Program-made: the position numbers and the translations under genes
Notes under the pieces: model-generated
The model's database searches: none
Told to the model about the DNA's origin: nothing
What the model saw: only the letters and a program-made list of their open reading frames with translations
Part shown: in pieces, positions 18,298 to 26,400 of the stretch
Layout of the letters: each line of letters begins with the position of its first letter
Position numbering within the stretch: position 1 is the stretch's first letter
DNA from: Methylobacter sp.
GTDB taxonomy: Bacteria > Pseudomonadota > Gammaproteobacteria > Methylococcales > Methylomonadaceae
Reading direction: 5' to 3'
Length of the DNA: 56,224 nt
Assembly: GCA_028716975.1 (NCBI GenBank)
Contig: JAQUOU010000025.1
Location: 1 to 56,224 of the forward strand

Positions 18298-19830
18298 ATG
18301 ACTGTCGAATTCTTGATTAACTTTGCGGTGCAGCTTCTTGGAACCGGGGCCGCATTCTTCTTCGCCTATCGGTCCTTCCAAAAACGCCGGATTCAGTTAG
18401 GCGCTGAACCGACGCTACCCCAATACTTTATTCGCAGCAGTACCTACTGGTTAGGGATCGCATCGTACTGCACGTTTATGGCGGCGCTTTACGGATTACT
18501 TACTTGGCGGTGGCTGCCCCTGGAACCGCTAGTGACGCTCATCGTGAAGAATCTCCGCTCTGGGGAATGGGTGAATCTTCTGAATAGCTTGGACAGAAAC
18601 ACGATCATACCTTTGATTGCCGCCGGGCTATTGCTTTTTTTTATCGCCTGGGAAAACAAGTTTAATCCCTTACTTATTTTGAGGGACAGCATCCATGATG
18701 CTTTCGCAATTCCTACAAAGGCGGTAGAGGTTTATAATGCCCTGGTTATATCGAGATTGTCGGCGGTCGACGATAGCTTAAAAGCACAAATCGCGGATCG
18801 CCTGCTGGTGCCGAGCATCGACCCCGGTGATTTCGAAAAATCCAGCGCCACGGTCGAGTATAAATGGGCTCATACTTGCCTTCTTTTTGACCAGATACAG
18901 AGTTACGCCAATCAATCGTCCTTTCGTCGTTTTTTCAACGAACCGTCTCTGAAATGGGGGGAAATCTGTATCTCCTACAACGCGATGTCGGAAAAAATTG
19001 CCATCTGGAAAGAAGCGGAACCGCACTATACGAAGACGGTCAACCTGATCAAGGAAATGGACCAACTCACCGGTCTACTCTGTCGTTTACTCGCTTCTCT
19101 GGTCGTGTTCGGGAGCGCAAGCGAGAATGATATATGGGCAACCGTGAAGCAGCTCGGCGGCAACGTCCACGAGGCTCGCCTGAAACACACCTATAAATAT
19201 ATTCTGCTTTTCACGGCTGCCACCGCCATCGGGGTCATGTTGGGCCGGGAAATTTCGGTCTCGCTACATAATGCTTTCCTGTTTCCCGATAAACCGCTGG
19301 CGCACTTTGATTACGCTACGCTACGATGGGTCGCCTATGCTATCCTGATCTATGTCCTTCCCATAGCGCTCGTCTTTATTTCCCGGACGCTCGCCTTCAG
19401 GCACCAACGAGAGCAATCCGATCGATACTATGGATTCTATATGACAATGATGATAATGGGGTTCATTGTCAGCACCACGGCATCGGCGCTTATTCTCGAG
19501 TTAACTTACTACAAAGATAATTTCAGGTTTCTGGAAAGCTTCATACGACATATGCGTTGGGGAATTCTGCCGGCGCTTATGTGCAGTTTTGTGGCTTATC
19601 GAATGGATACGCCGGTGAGCGAATCGGAATCTCCAGGTAAACTCATTATAGCCGCTTTGTTGCGTTTTATTGGTTGGGGATTGGTCGCGGTCATTATCAT
19701 GCTTTATGCAACCGGCGACATGACTATCCAGGAGCCGAATCTGCGTTTCACCCTGGTCGGCACGGCTTTCTTCGTGGTCGGTCTTTTGGCGGCGTCTGCC
19801 CGTTTCAAAACGGCGAGGCCGGATGATTAG
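18298..19830 (+). CDS. Polytopic membrane protein of unknown function
   Basis: 510 residues, not recognised. Three N-terminal membrane helices (about 5-24, 47-70, 102-120) are followed by a soluble, likely cytoplasmic segment of about 170 residues rich in charged and aromatic residues (125-295), then five or six more helices (about 298-318, 340-362, 380-402, 415-435, 446-470, 478-500). No transporter, kinase or nuclease motif is evident. TAGGAG at 18282 supports the ATG at 18298. It is flanked by transposase debris and appears richer in G+C than its neighbours, so recent transfer is likely. Possible anti-phage or stress role is speculation. Confidence 0.7.
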   Translation: MTVEFLINFAVQLLGTGAAFFFAYRSFQKRRIQLGAEPTLPQYFIRSSTYWLGIASYCTFMAALYGLLTWRWLPLEPLVTLIVKNLRSGEWVNLLNSLDRNTIIPLIAAGLLLFFIAWENKFNPLLILRDSIHDAFAIPTKAVEVYNALVISRLSAVDDSLKAQIADRLLVPSIDPGDFEKSSATVEYKWAHTCLLFDQIQSYANQSSFRRFFNEPSLKWGEICISYNAMSEKIAIWKEAEPHYTKTVNLIKEMDQLTGLLCRLLASLVVFGSASENDIWATVKQLGGNVHEARLKHTYKYILLFTAATAIGVMLGREISVSLHNAFLFPDKPLAHFDYATLRWVAYAILIYVLPIALVFISRTLAFRHQREQSDRYYGFYMTMMIMGFIVSTTASALILELTYYKDNFRFLESFIRHMRWGILPALMCSFVAYRMDTPVSESESPGKLIIAALLRFIGWGLVAVIIMLYATGDMTIQEPNLRFTLVGTAFFVVGLLAASARFKTARPDD

Positions 19831-19867
19831 CTATTCTATCCTGGGTGGTTAGACTCCGAGTTCGCTG

Positions 19868-20032
19868 GTGGAGCGGGGGACGGGAAAGCTCATTCGTGTA
19901 TCACTGGGCTGGGCCAAAAAAGCCTTTTACCTCTCATTGATCCTGCCTTGGATCATGTACCTCGTCATGCCGGAAAGCGTTCATCCCAATCAACGGCCTT
20001 ACTTTCATAAATGGCTACGATTTGATTTTTAG
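19868..20032 (+). CDS. Possible short membrane peptide or gene fragment
   Basis: A 54-codon frame from a GTG reads MERGTGKLIRVSLGWAKKAF, then a hydrophobic stretch (LSLILPWIMYLVM) and a polar tail ending KWLRFDF. It follows the 510-residue membrane protein by 37 bases. It could be a small membrane protein or the end of a lost gene; there is no strong start signal. Confidence 0.25.
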   Translation: MERGTGKLIRVSLGWAKKAFYLSLILPWIMYLVMPESVHPNQRPYFHKWLRFDF

Positions 20033-20061
20033 AGATAGCCATAAGTTTATGCTATACGAAG

Positions 20062-20922
20062 TTACCCTTTAAAATAAACATCATATCTGAGTAATTTACC
20101 TTGAAAACTTTCGTTGGGCAGAGCGCCCAAGGGCTCTGCGTAATCAGGGCTTTTAACCACCACCCTTTTACCCGTCGCCTCTAAAGCCGCTGCGAAAAGC
20201 TGATCCTTATCTTGATCGTCGCCCAACAAATCACGCAGTATCATCATTGATTTTTTGGCTAGCGCGGATTTTTTTCGTTTCGGGGGAAACATGGGGTCAA
20301 GATAAATGCAGTCCGGCCTGGTTTCCAGGGTAGCTAACAGCTCAATTGCATTTCCCATCATTAATGGAGGCGATTGAAGATTCAATTGCTGCATCCAGTT
20401 CTGTTGATTTAACCTGCCAAAACCGTCCAGAAGCAATTCCGTCATAACCGGAGATCGTTCCATGCAAAGAATTTCATAGCCCATACGAAAGATATGCAGG
20501 CTGTCCTGGCCCCAACCCGTAGTTGCGTCGATAACCGTCCTGGTTTTCCGGCCCAATGCCTGAGCTAAAGCGCCTTGCTTGGGTGCGGGCCAGGAACGCT
20601 GTTCGCCATTGCGCGGTTCTATATCTACTGCTAACCCGCCTTTTTTAAGGAGTTCCTTGTCAATCAATTTTAAACAGTCATCGCGCCGGGTTAAAAACAA
20701 GCTTTCCGCACTATCGGCATTTAGCGATTGATACAAAGGAACGGCGAGTCTTTCGGCAAGTTGCTGGAAGGGAAGAATATCGCCTTGCCCTTGGTAAAGT
20801 ACAGCCAGTTTTCCGGTATATTTTTGATCTGGAGCTTTCGTAGCGGTAATTACTCTGTAGAAACCGGTTTTTGTTCGTTTTTTAATGCCGCATCCAGCGT
20901 ATGCCACGCTAACGTCGCGCAC
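20062..20922 (-). CDS. rsmJ: 16S rRNA m2G1516 methyltransferase RsmJ
   Basis: Class I SAM methyltransferase of the RsmJ family, which methylates G1516 of 16S rRNA. Motif I is DATTGWGQDSLH, the catalytic-type motif IV is CIYLDPMFPPKRKKSA, and the N-terminal segment has RRDDCLKLID. As drawn from the only ATG (20922) it is 286 residues and overlaps sufU by 73 bases; family members are near 250, so the true start is probably near the sufU stop, where no ATG, GTG or TTG exists in frame (an ATT is the nearest). Start therefore unsure. Last gene of the suf block. Confidence 0.85.
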   Translation of the reverse strand: MRDVSVAYAGCGIKKRTKTGFYRVITATKAPDQKYTGKLAVLYQGQGDILPFQQLAERLAVPLYQSLNADSAESLFLTRRDDCLKLIDKELLKKGGLAVDIEPRNGEQRSWPAPKQGALAQALGRKTRTVIDATTGWGQDSLHIFRMGYEILCMERSPVMTELLLDGFGRLNQQNWMQQLNLQSPPLMMGNAIELLATLETRPDCIYLDPMFPPKRKKSALAKKSMMILRDLLGDDQDKDQLFAAALEATGKRVVVKSPDYAEPLGALPNESFQGKLLRYDVYFKG

Positions 20923-21302
20923 TTGACCCGTGCCGGATATTCACGTACGCCAGCCAATACCGCCAGCTTGCCAACTGCTTCCAGATTAATTTCTTCATCT
21001 TTACCGGTAGTCATTTCGTGGAATATTTTGAATAATTCTTCGGCTTCCTGCTCTGTTTTACCTTTGACAATCTCGGTCATTAATGAGACAGAAGCCGTTG
21101 AGATAGCACAACCTGATCCCTGAAAACTGGCATCGGCAATCACATTGCCATCCATTTTCAAAAATAATGTCAGCCTATCGCCACACAGAGGATTAAATCC
21201 CTCCACTTGTCTGTCTGCATTTTCCATAATACGGAAGTTACGAGGATTTCTGTTGTGGTCAAAAATTACTTCTTGATAAAGGTCGCGTAAATCATCAAAC
21301 AT
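20850..21302 (-). CDS. sufU: SUF scaffold / sulfur-transfer protein SufU
   Basis: 150 residues of the IscU/SufU fold. The three cysteines and Asp that bind zinc or an Fe-S cluster are present: C40 and D42 in PLCGDRL, C65 in GSGCAIS and C128 in VKCATLAW. The spacing between C65 and C128 is of the longer SufU kind. SufU takes sulfur from SufS. Its ATG overlaps the sufS stop by one base (21302). Confidence 0.9.
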   Translation of the reverse strand: MFDDLRDLYQEVIFDHNRNPRNFRIMENADRQVEGFNPLCGDRLTLFLKMDGNVIADASFQGSGCAISTASVSLMTEIVKGKTEQEAEELFKIFHEMTTGKDEEINLEAVGKLAVLAGVREYPARVKCATLAWHTLDAALKNEQKPVSTE

Positions 21303-22525
21303 TAGCCAAATACCTCAATCAGGGATTCTATGCCGTTCATTAATAAATCACACTCTTCTTTGGTGTTATACATTGCAAATGATGCTCTTGCCGTTGCCGG
21401 CACTTTAAAAAAATCCATGACCGGCATGGCGCAATGATGTCCTGCCCTGACTGCAATACCCAGGCTATCGAGCATAGTGCCAATATCATGCGGGTGAATT
21501 TTATCCAATACGAAACCTAAGATAGCACCTTTCTGCCTTGCTTCGCCGATAATTCGAAGACCCTTAATTTGCATGGCTTTTTCAGTAGCATAAGCCAGTA
21601 ATTCGCTCTCGTAGGCGGCAATATTTTCCATGCCGATTTCATTCAGGTAATCCAGGGCTGCGCCCAGACCCACTACATCGGCAATATTGGGCGTACCTGC
21701 TTCGAACTTGTAGGGCAGTACATTATATTCCGTTTCTTCAAAAGTAACTTTGCGAATCATGTCGCCGCCGCCCTGATAGGGCGGCATGGCTTCAAGCAAT
21801 GCCTGTTTGCCGTACAGCACGCCAATGCCTGATGGCGCGTAGAGCTTATGGCCTGAAAACGCATAAAAATCACAGTCCAGATCCTGCACATCAACCGGCA
21901 TGTGCGGAATAGCCTGGGCGCCGTCCAGCAATACCGGCACGCCTTTGGCACGAGCCGCGGCAATAATTTTTTTAACCGGATTAATCGTGCCCAGCGCATT
22001 GGACATGTGTACAACCGAGACCAGCCTGGTTTTATCACTGATCAATTTTTCAAACTCATCAAAGATTAATTCGCCTTGCAGATTAATAGGCGCGACTTTT
22101 AATAGCGCGCCGGTTTGCTGGCACAATATCTGCCAGGGCACAATATTGGAATGATGTTCCATGGCGGTGATTAAAATTTCGTCACCGGCTTTAATATTGG
22201 CTTTACCATAGGTCTGCGCGACCAGATTGATGGCTTCGGTAGTGCCTTTTACAAAAATAATCTCTTTTTCGCTGGCGGCATTAATGAAGTTTTTAACCTT
22301 GGTGCGCGCGCCTTCAAACTTATCGGTAGAACGCACGCTTAAGGTATGTACGCCGCGGTGCACATTGGCGTAATCATGGCTATATAAATGGACGATGCTG
22401 TCGATAACCGGTTGCGGCTTCTGGCACGTAGCCGCGTTATCCAGGTAAACCAATGGCTTGTTACGGATTTTTTCGGCCAGAATAGGAAAATCAGCGCGTA
22501 TTTTTTCTACGGGAAAGTTTGTCAT
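21302..22525 (-). CDS. sufS: Cysteine desulfurase SufS
   Basis: 407 residues, type II PLP cysteine desulfurase. It removes sulfur from cysteine for Fe-S cluster assembly. PLP-binding Lys is K227 in FSGHKLYAPSG; the Asp of DGAQAIPHM stacks with PLP; the catalytic loop Cys is C365 in RAGHHCAMP, with the short SufS-type loop. Its partner sufU overlaps at the stop. Between it and sufD an opposite-strand Uma2 gene has been inserted, so sufS may need its own promoter in 22526-23204, where none is clear. Confidence 0.93.
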   Translation of the reverse strand: MTNFPVEKIRADFPILAEKIRNKPLVYLDNAATCQKPQPVIDSIVHLYSHDYANVHRGVHTLSVRSTDKFEGARTKVKNFINAASEKEIIFVKGTTEAINLVAQTYGKANIKAGDEILITAMEHHSNIVPWQILCQQTGALLKVAPINLQGELIFDEFEKLISDKTRLVSVVHMSNALGTINPVKKIIAAARAKGVPVLLDGAQAIPHMPVDVQDLDCDFYAFSGHKLYAPSGIGVLYGKQALLEAMPPYQGGGDMIRKVTFEETEYNVLPYKFEAGTPNIADVVGLGAALDYLNEIGMENIAAYESELLAYATEKAMQIKGLRIIGEARQKGAILGFVLDKIHPHDIGTMLDSLGIAVRAGHHCAMPVMDFFKVPATARASFAMYNTKEECDLLMNGIESLIEVFG

Positions 22526-22614
22526 AGTTTTGTCTGTTTAGATTTTGACGTGTTGCTTATTCACTTGCGGCATATTATATTTATCTTTGATTCTAATTTG
22601 GTTTGATTGCATTT

Positions 22615-23175
22615 ATGGCTACTGTTAATCCTGCGAAACACTTAACCAACCGCGATGAATGGCGCAGATTGGGCGAAGCTAATATTTTTCCGCCTGAAAG
22701 CCGTCTTGAACTTATTAACGGAGAAATCTTGGAAATGGCGCCGATAGGCTTTAATCATGCTGGTCACTTAAAACGTATCAATAAGCTATTCACAAGATTA
22801 GTGCCTGATAACATAATTACCAGCGTTCAAGATCCACTCCAACTCGGCGACCTTTCTGAGCCTGAACCGGATTTCATGCTGCTAAAGCCCAATGATGATT
22901 TCTATTCATCCCGTCACCCCAATGCTGACGATGTATTGTTACTGATTGAAGTTGCCGATAGCTCGTTAGCATTTGACCAAAACCAGAAGCTGCGTTTATA
23001 TGCGTCGCACGGTATTCCTGAATACTGGCTGCTTAACCTCAATGACTCCTGTCTGGAAGTATATCGCGAACCCAACGGCGAGGTGTATGCAGAAAAAACT
23101 ACATTACGCGCCGGCGATAGGCTTACGTTGTCACAGCTATCTGAAATTACACTCCATATTGCCGATATTCTGTAA
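22615..23175 (+). CDS. Uma2-family (DUF820) restriction-endonuclease-fold protein
   Basis: 186 residues with the PD-(D/E)xK pattern of Uma2 proteins: PD at 85-86, E112 in LIEVADSS and K125 in FDQNQKLRLYA, ending with GIPEYWLLN. Members are single-domain nuclease-like proteins, abundant in cyanobacteria and some Proteobacteria, usually of unknown role. The ATG at 22615 is preferred over a TTG at 22603. It lies antiparallel between sufS and sufD, which separates an otherwise tight operon, so acquisition after operon formation is likely. Confidence 0.85.
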   Translation: MATVNPAKHLTNRDEWRRLGEANIFPPESRLELINGEILEMAPIGFNHAGHLKRINKLFTRLVPDNIITSVQDPLQLGDLSEPEPDFMLLKPNDDFYSSRHPNADDVLLLIEVADSSLAFDQNQKLRLYASHGIPEYWLLNLNDSCLEVYREPNGEVYAEKTTLRAGDRLTLSQLSEITLHIADIL

Positions 23176-23204
23176 TGCCGGATGCCCATTTTCCGGCGCC
23201 TTAT

Positions 23205-24539
23205 TTATAACCAGCTTTTTTCAATACCTTCCTGCGGGAAGCGGACCAATACTTGCTCTAAAACCTTATCGTGTAAACTTTTAATGCTGATTTTATCGAC
23301 CATTTCGTTGGCAAACGCAAACGTCAGCATATTGCGCGCAGTTTCTTCATCTATACTGCGCGATTGCAGATAAAAAACGGATTTTTCATCCAGTTGGCCT
23401 ACGGTTACGCCATGACCGCATTTGACGTCATCGGCATAGATTTCCAGTTGCGGTTTGGTATCCGCTTCAGCATCGTTCGATAATAACAGATTCCGGTTAC
23501 TCATTTGAGAGTCGGTTTTTTGAGCATCCTCAGTTACGATAACGCGGCCCTGGAAAACGCCTCGGGCCCTGTCATCCAGAACGCCCTTGTATATTTCGCG
23601 GCTAATGGCGTGCGGCTTTAAGTGATTGATACGCGTATGATTATCGATATGCTGGCGCTTGACGCCCAAATATAAACCATTCAGCTCGCATTCCGATGCA
23701 TGACCAAGATCCGTATGAATATCGCTACGCGCCAGCAATCCGCCAAAGGCAAAGTTATGATGTGTAAATCGCGCATCCTTCGCCTGTTTAACGTAAGTAC
23801 CGCCAAAATGGTAAGCTTTTTCCGGCTCGTTTTGCATTTTATAGAGCGTAAGATTGGCATTTTGTCCAACAAAAACCTCAGTGACTGCTGCCGTCAGATA
23901 ACTATTGTCTACGCCTGCGAAAGTCTCTATCACGTTAGCTTCCGCCATTTCGCCTACTACAATAATAGTGCGGGTTGTAGCCATTGCATCGGCTTGAGTA
24001 ACCACATGCAATAGCTGTACCGGCTTTGACAAAACCTGCCCGGCAGGCACATGCAAAAACAGGCCATCGGTAAACCATGCGGTGTTGAAGGCGATAAAAC
24101 TATGCTCTGAATGACTGACAGCTTGCCCTAGATAGTTTTCCAATTGATCCGGCTGTTTTGCCAATGCATCAGCCATACCCATCAATGAAACCGTTTCTGG
24201 CAAACCGTCTAAAACCGAAAGTTCGGCTGAAAAGTGGCCATCAATCAAAACCATTGACCAGGCATCTTCCAGTTGATGCGATTTTACCCACTCTGTATTG
24301 ACTGTCCGTAGCTTGGGGTGAGGCACGAACCCCAACACGGGTGAAAATAACTTTTTCTCAATAGCCGACACATTGGTGTAACGCCATTCTTCTTCACGCA
24401 ATGAGGGAAAACCATGCGCTGAGAATTTTTCCAATGCCTCAAGTCTTAGCCGCTTTAACCACGGCACCGTTTGACCGGGCAATGCAGGCGCTATAGTTTG
24501 GTATTCAGCCGTATAGCGGCTTGCCGTTGCCGCATTCAT
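23205..24539 (-). CDS. sufD: Fe-S cluster assembly protein SufD
   Basis: 444 residues of the SufB/SufD beta-helix family. N-terminal HGFPSLREEEWRYTNVS and the C-terminal CGHGVTVGQLDEKSVFYLQS and GI part match SufD; SufD forms the SufBC2D complex that builds clusters. The Cys-Gly-His in the C-terminal part includes the His implicated at the SufB-SufD interface. Its start overlaps the sufC stop by one base (24539), typical of coupled suf genes. Confidence 0.93.
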   Translation of the reverse strand: MNAATASRYTAEYQTIAPALPGQTVPWLKRLRLEALEKFSAHGFPSLREEEWRYTNVSAIEKKLFSPVLGFVPHPKLRTVNTEWVKSHQLEDAWSMVLIDGHFSAELSVLDGLPETVSLMGMADALAKQPDQLENYLGQAVSHSEHSFIAFNTAWFTDGLFLHVPAGQVLSKPVQLLHVVTQADAMATTRTIIVVGEMAEANVIETFAGVDNSYLTAAVTEVFVGQNANLTLYKMQNEPEKAYHFGGTYVKQAKDARFTHHNFAFGGLLARSDIHTDLGHASECELNGLYLGVKRQHIDNHTRINHLKPHAISREIYKGVLDDRARGVFQGRVIVTEDAQKTDSQMSNRNLLLSNDAEADTKPQLEIYADDVKCGHGVTVGQLDEKSVFYLQSRSIDEETARNMLTFAFANEMVDKISIKSLHDKVLEQVLVRFPQEGIEKSWL

Positions 24540-25291
24540 TATGCCGCCGCCTGTTCATCAAGCCAGCTGTAGCCTTTTTCTTCCAGTTCTAATGCAAGCT
24601 CGGCGCCACCGGATTTGACGATTTGACCGTTCGCTAAAACATGAACGAAATCCGGTTTAATATAATCCAGTAACCGTTGATAATGTGTCACCATGACAAA
24701 TGAACGATCGGGTGAACGCAACGAGTTTACGCCTTGTGCAACGATTTTTAAGGCATCTATGTCAAGGCCTGAGTCGGTTTCATCCAGAATGCACAATTTA
24801 GGTTCCAGTATGGCCATTTGCAAAATCTCGTTACGCTTTTTTTCACCGCCGGAAAATCCTTCATTAACGGCGCGATAAAGAAATTTCTCATCCATTTCCA
24901 GCAAGCGCACTTTTTCTTTAACCAGTGTTAAAAAATCCATCGCATCAACTTCAGGCTGCCCGTGATATTTCAGGATGGAATTCAATGCGGCTTTTAATAA
25001 ATAAATATTGCTGACTCCCGGAATCTCGACAGGATATTGAAAGGCCAGAAATACACCTTCACGCGCTCTTATTTCAGGCGCCATGTCCAGTAAATCTTTA
25101 CCTTGATAAGTCACAGCGCCGCCCGTTACGTCGTAACCGGCCTTGCCTGATAAAATATGCGCCAAAGTGCTTTTACCGGAACCATTCGGCCCCATAATAG
25201 CGTGGATTTCACCCGCTTTAATCTCAAGGTTAATGCCTTTAAGAATCTGTTTATCGTTCACGTTGACGGTTAAATTTTTAATACTGAGCAT
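24539..25291 (-). CDS. sufC: Fe-S cluster assembly ATPase SufC
   Basis: 250 residues, ABC-type ATPase. Walker A GPNGSGKST, signature FSGGEKKRNEILQ and Walker B LCILDETDSGLD are intact. SufC powers conformational change in the SufBCD scaffold. It is normally directly behind sufB; here 1.1 kb of toxin-antitoxin DNA lies between. SufD overlaps its stop by one base. Start ATG at 25291 with an A/G-rich stretch (AGGAAAAAC) just upstream. Confidence 0.95.
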   Translation of the reverse strand: MLSIKNLTVNVNDKQILKGINLEIKAGEIHAIMGPNGSGKSTLAHILSGKAGYDVTGGAVTYQGKDLLDMAPEIRAREGVFLAFQYPVEIPGVSNIYLLKAALNSILKYHGQPEVDAMDFLTLVKEKVRLLEMDEKFLYRAVNEGFSGGEKKRNEILQMAILEPKLCILDETDSGLDIDALKIVAQGVNSLRSPDRSFVMVTHYQRLLDYIKPDFVHVLANGQIVKSGGAELALELEEKGYSWLDEQAAA

Positions 25292-25310
25292 GGGTTTTTC
25301 CTAAAAACGG

Positions 25311-25697
25311 CTAATAAGGAAGTAATTTTAAATTTTCTATGAATCTATAGTCCCGCTGATTTTTTGTAGCTAAATCCACACTCAAAGACAAGGCGGTTGA
25401 TGCTATTAAGGCATCAGGTATTAATAAACCGTGACTTAAGCGGTATTGCCATAGTAAATCAACAGCTGCATTTGAAATAGCTTCATTCAACTTATTGACT
25501 TGAAATCGTTTTAAAAACTTATCCAATACGGTTAATTCTTGTTTATTACGACAACCCACAAGCAATTCCATTTGAGTGATTAAACTAATGGCAAGCTGAT
25601 AGTTAGTTTCTAAGTTCTCTAAATAACTAATAGCCTTATCATTTTTATGGCTTATATCAATCAATACGTCTGTATCAATAACTACCAATTCATACAT
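25311..25697 (-). CDS. PIN-domain toxin (VapC-like)
   Basis: 128 residues, a PIN ribonuclease. Acidic site residues are visible: Asp in VIDTDVLIDIS (8-13), Glu in TQMELLVG (about 43), and Asp in IPDALIAST (about 98) with a later Asp near ATKNQRDY. VapC toxins cleave RNA, often tRNA. The ATG at 25697 overlaps the stop of the reconstructed antitoxin frame, the usual arrangement. The toxin frame is intact while the antitoxin frame as read here is broken. Sits between sufC and sufB. Confidence 0.85.
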   Translation of the reverse strand: MYELVVIDTDVLIDISHKNDKAISYLENLETNYQLAISLITQMELLVGCRNKQELTVLDKFLKRFQVNKLNEAISNAAVDLLWQYRLSHGLLIPDALIASTALSLSVDLATKNQRDYRFIENLKLLPY

Positions 25698-25919
25698 CGT
25701 CTTTTGGCCATTCCGATTGCCGGTTATTTTTTACCCACTCCGTACTATCTTGCATTTCTGGACGATTACTCCACATACCAACAAATTCTTCTTCTGATAA
25801 TTTTGTTTTTGTTGCCGATTGATAGCGTGTTTTGATAAAAGTAATAAAATCCTCTATTTGATGTTGTGCTTCAGGGGGGGTAATTGTTCTATGTCATGTA
25901 AAAGTTGTGCAGTGTTCAT
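25690..25919 (-). pseudogene. DUF2281/VapB-like antitoxin with a frameshift in a G/C7 run
   Basis: From the ATG at 25919 the frame reads MNTAQLLHDIEQLPP, typical of DUF2281 antitoxins, then stops after seven more codons. Removing one base from the run of seven (25874-25880) restores EAQHQIEDFITFIKTRYQ and continues to a TGA overlapping the toxin start, giving about 75 residues. It is a real frameshift, a slipping tract, or a sequencing error. Too short for the usual ORF cut-off. Confidence 0.75.
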
Positions 25920-26015
25920 TGTTTTACCCTTCTACGAAAATAAGAGAATAACTTGCTAAATTACCAATCTAAATCCTGAAAACGGACACCTTGCGCCAAT
26001 TATTCATTAGCAGCA

Positions 26016-26234
26016 TCATGAATAATTGTAACCATCAGGAATTCGGTTAAGAAACAGTGTCTCTTCAATCATTCGCCAGTCTGAAGCACTGATAATCACA
26101 AAGTCTTTACCATCATCTTGTTTAATGTACAGTGTTTCATGGCTTTTAAAACAAGGTTCGATTTGCTGGGGTAAGTTCTTGGGTAACTTGGCCGCTGTGG
26201 TTTTAAGCATTGATGAATTAACTTGCTTTTGCAT
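26016..26234 (-). CDS. Phd/YefM-like antitoxin, orphan
   Basis: 72 residues. The second half fits YefM-type antitoxins: ETLYIKQDDGKDFVIISASDWRMIEETLFL followed by RIPDG. The N-terminal DNA-binding part is short and unlike the family, so the gene may be a 3' piece captured behind a new start. No YoeB-type toxin follows; the space before the VapB-like gene (25920-26015) holds none. It overlaps, in another frame, the end of a hicB fragment. Confidence 0.6.
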   Translation of the reverse strand: MQKQVNSSMLKTTAAKLPKNLPQQIEPCFKSHETLYIKQDDGKDFVIISASDWRMIEETLFLNRIPDGYNYS

Positions 26235-26242
26235 AATGACAC

Positions 26243-26350
26243 AGGACTGCCTTTATTTGAACCCTGGCTGGCAATATCCAATTCGGGACGCAATGACACA
26301 TAAATATCGTCTTCTTTGTAAATAATGGCAGTGAGTTGTCTATAGTGCAT
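26243..26350 (-). pseudogene. 5' fragment of a HicB-like antitoxin gene
   Basis: From the ATG at 26350 the frame reads MHYRQLTAIIYKEDDIYVSL and PELDIASQG, the conserved start of HicB antitoxins. After about 30 residues the similarity stops and the frame runs into the YefM-like gene in a shifted frame. No hicA is present. A deletion seems to have joined the start of a hicB to a yefM gene. Confidence 0.65.
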
Positions 26351-26400
26351 AGGGATTTCTCGTTTAAACAATTCTGACTGTTACAGTTGATCGCGATTTT

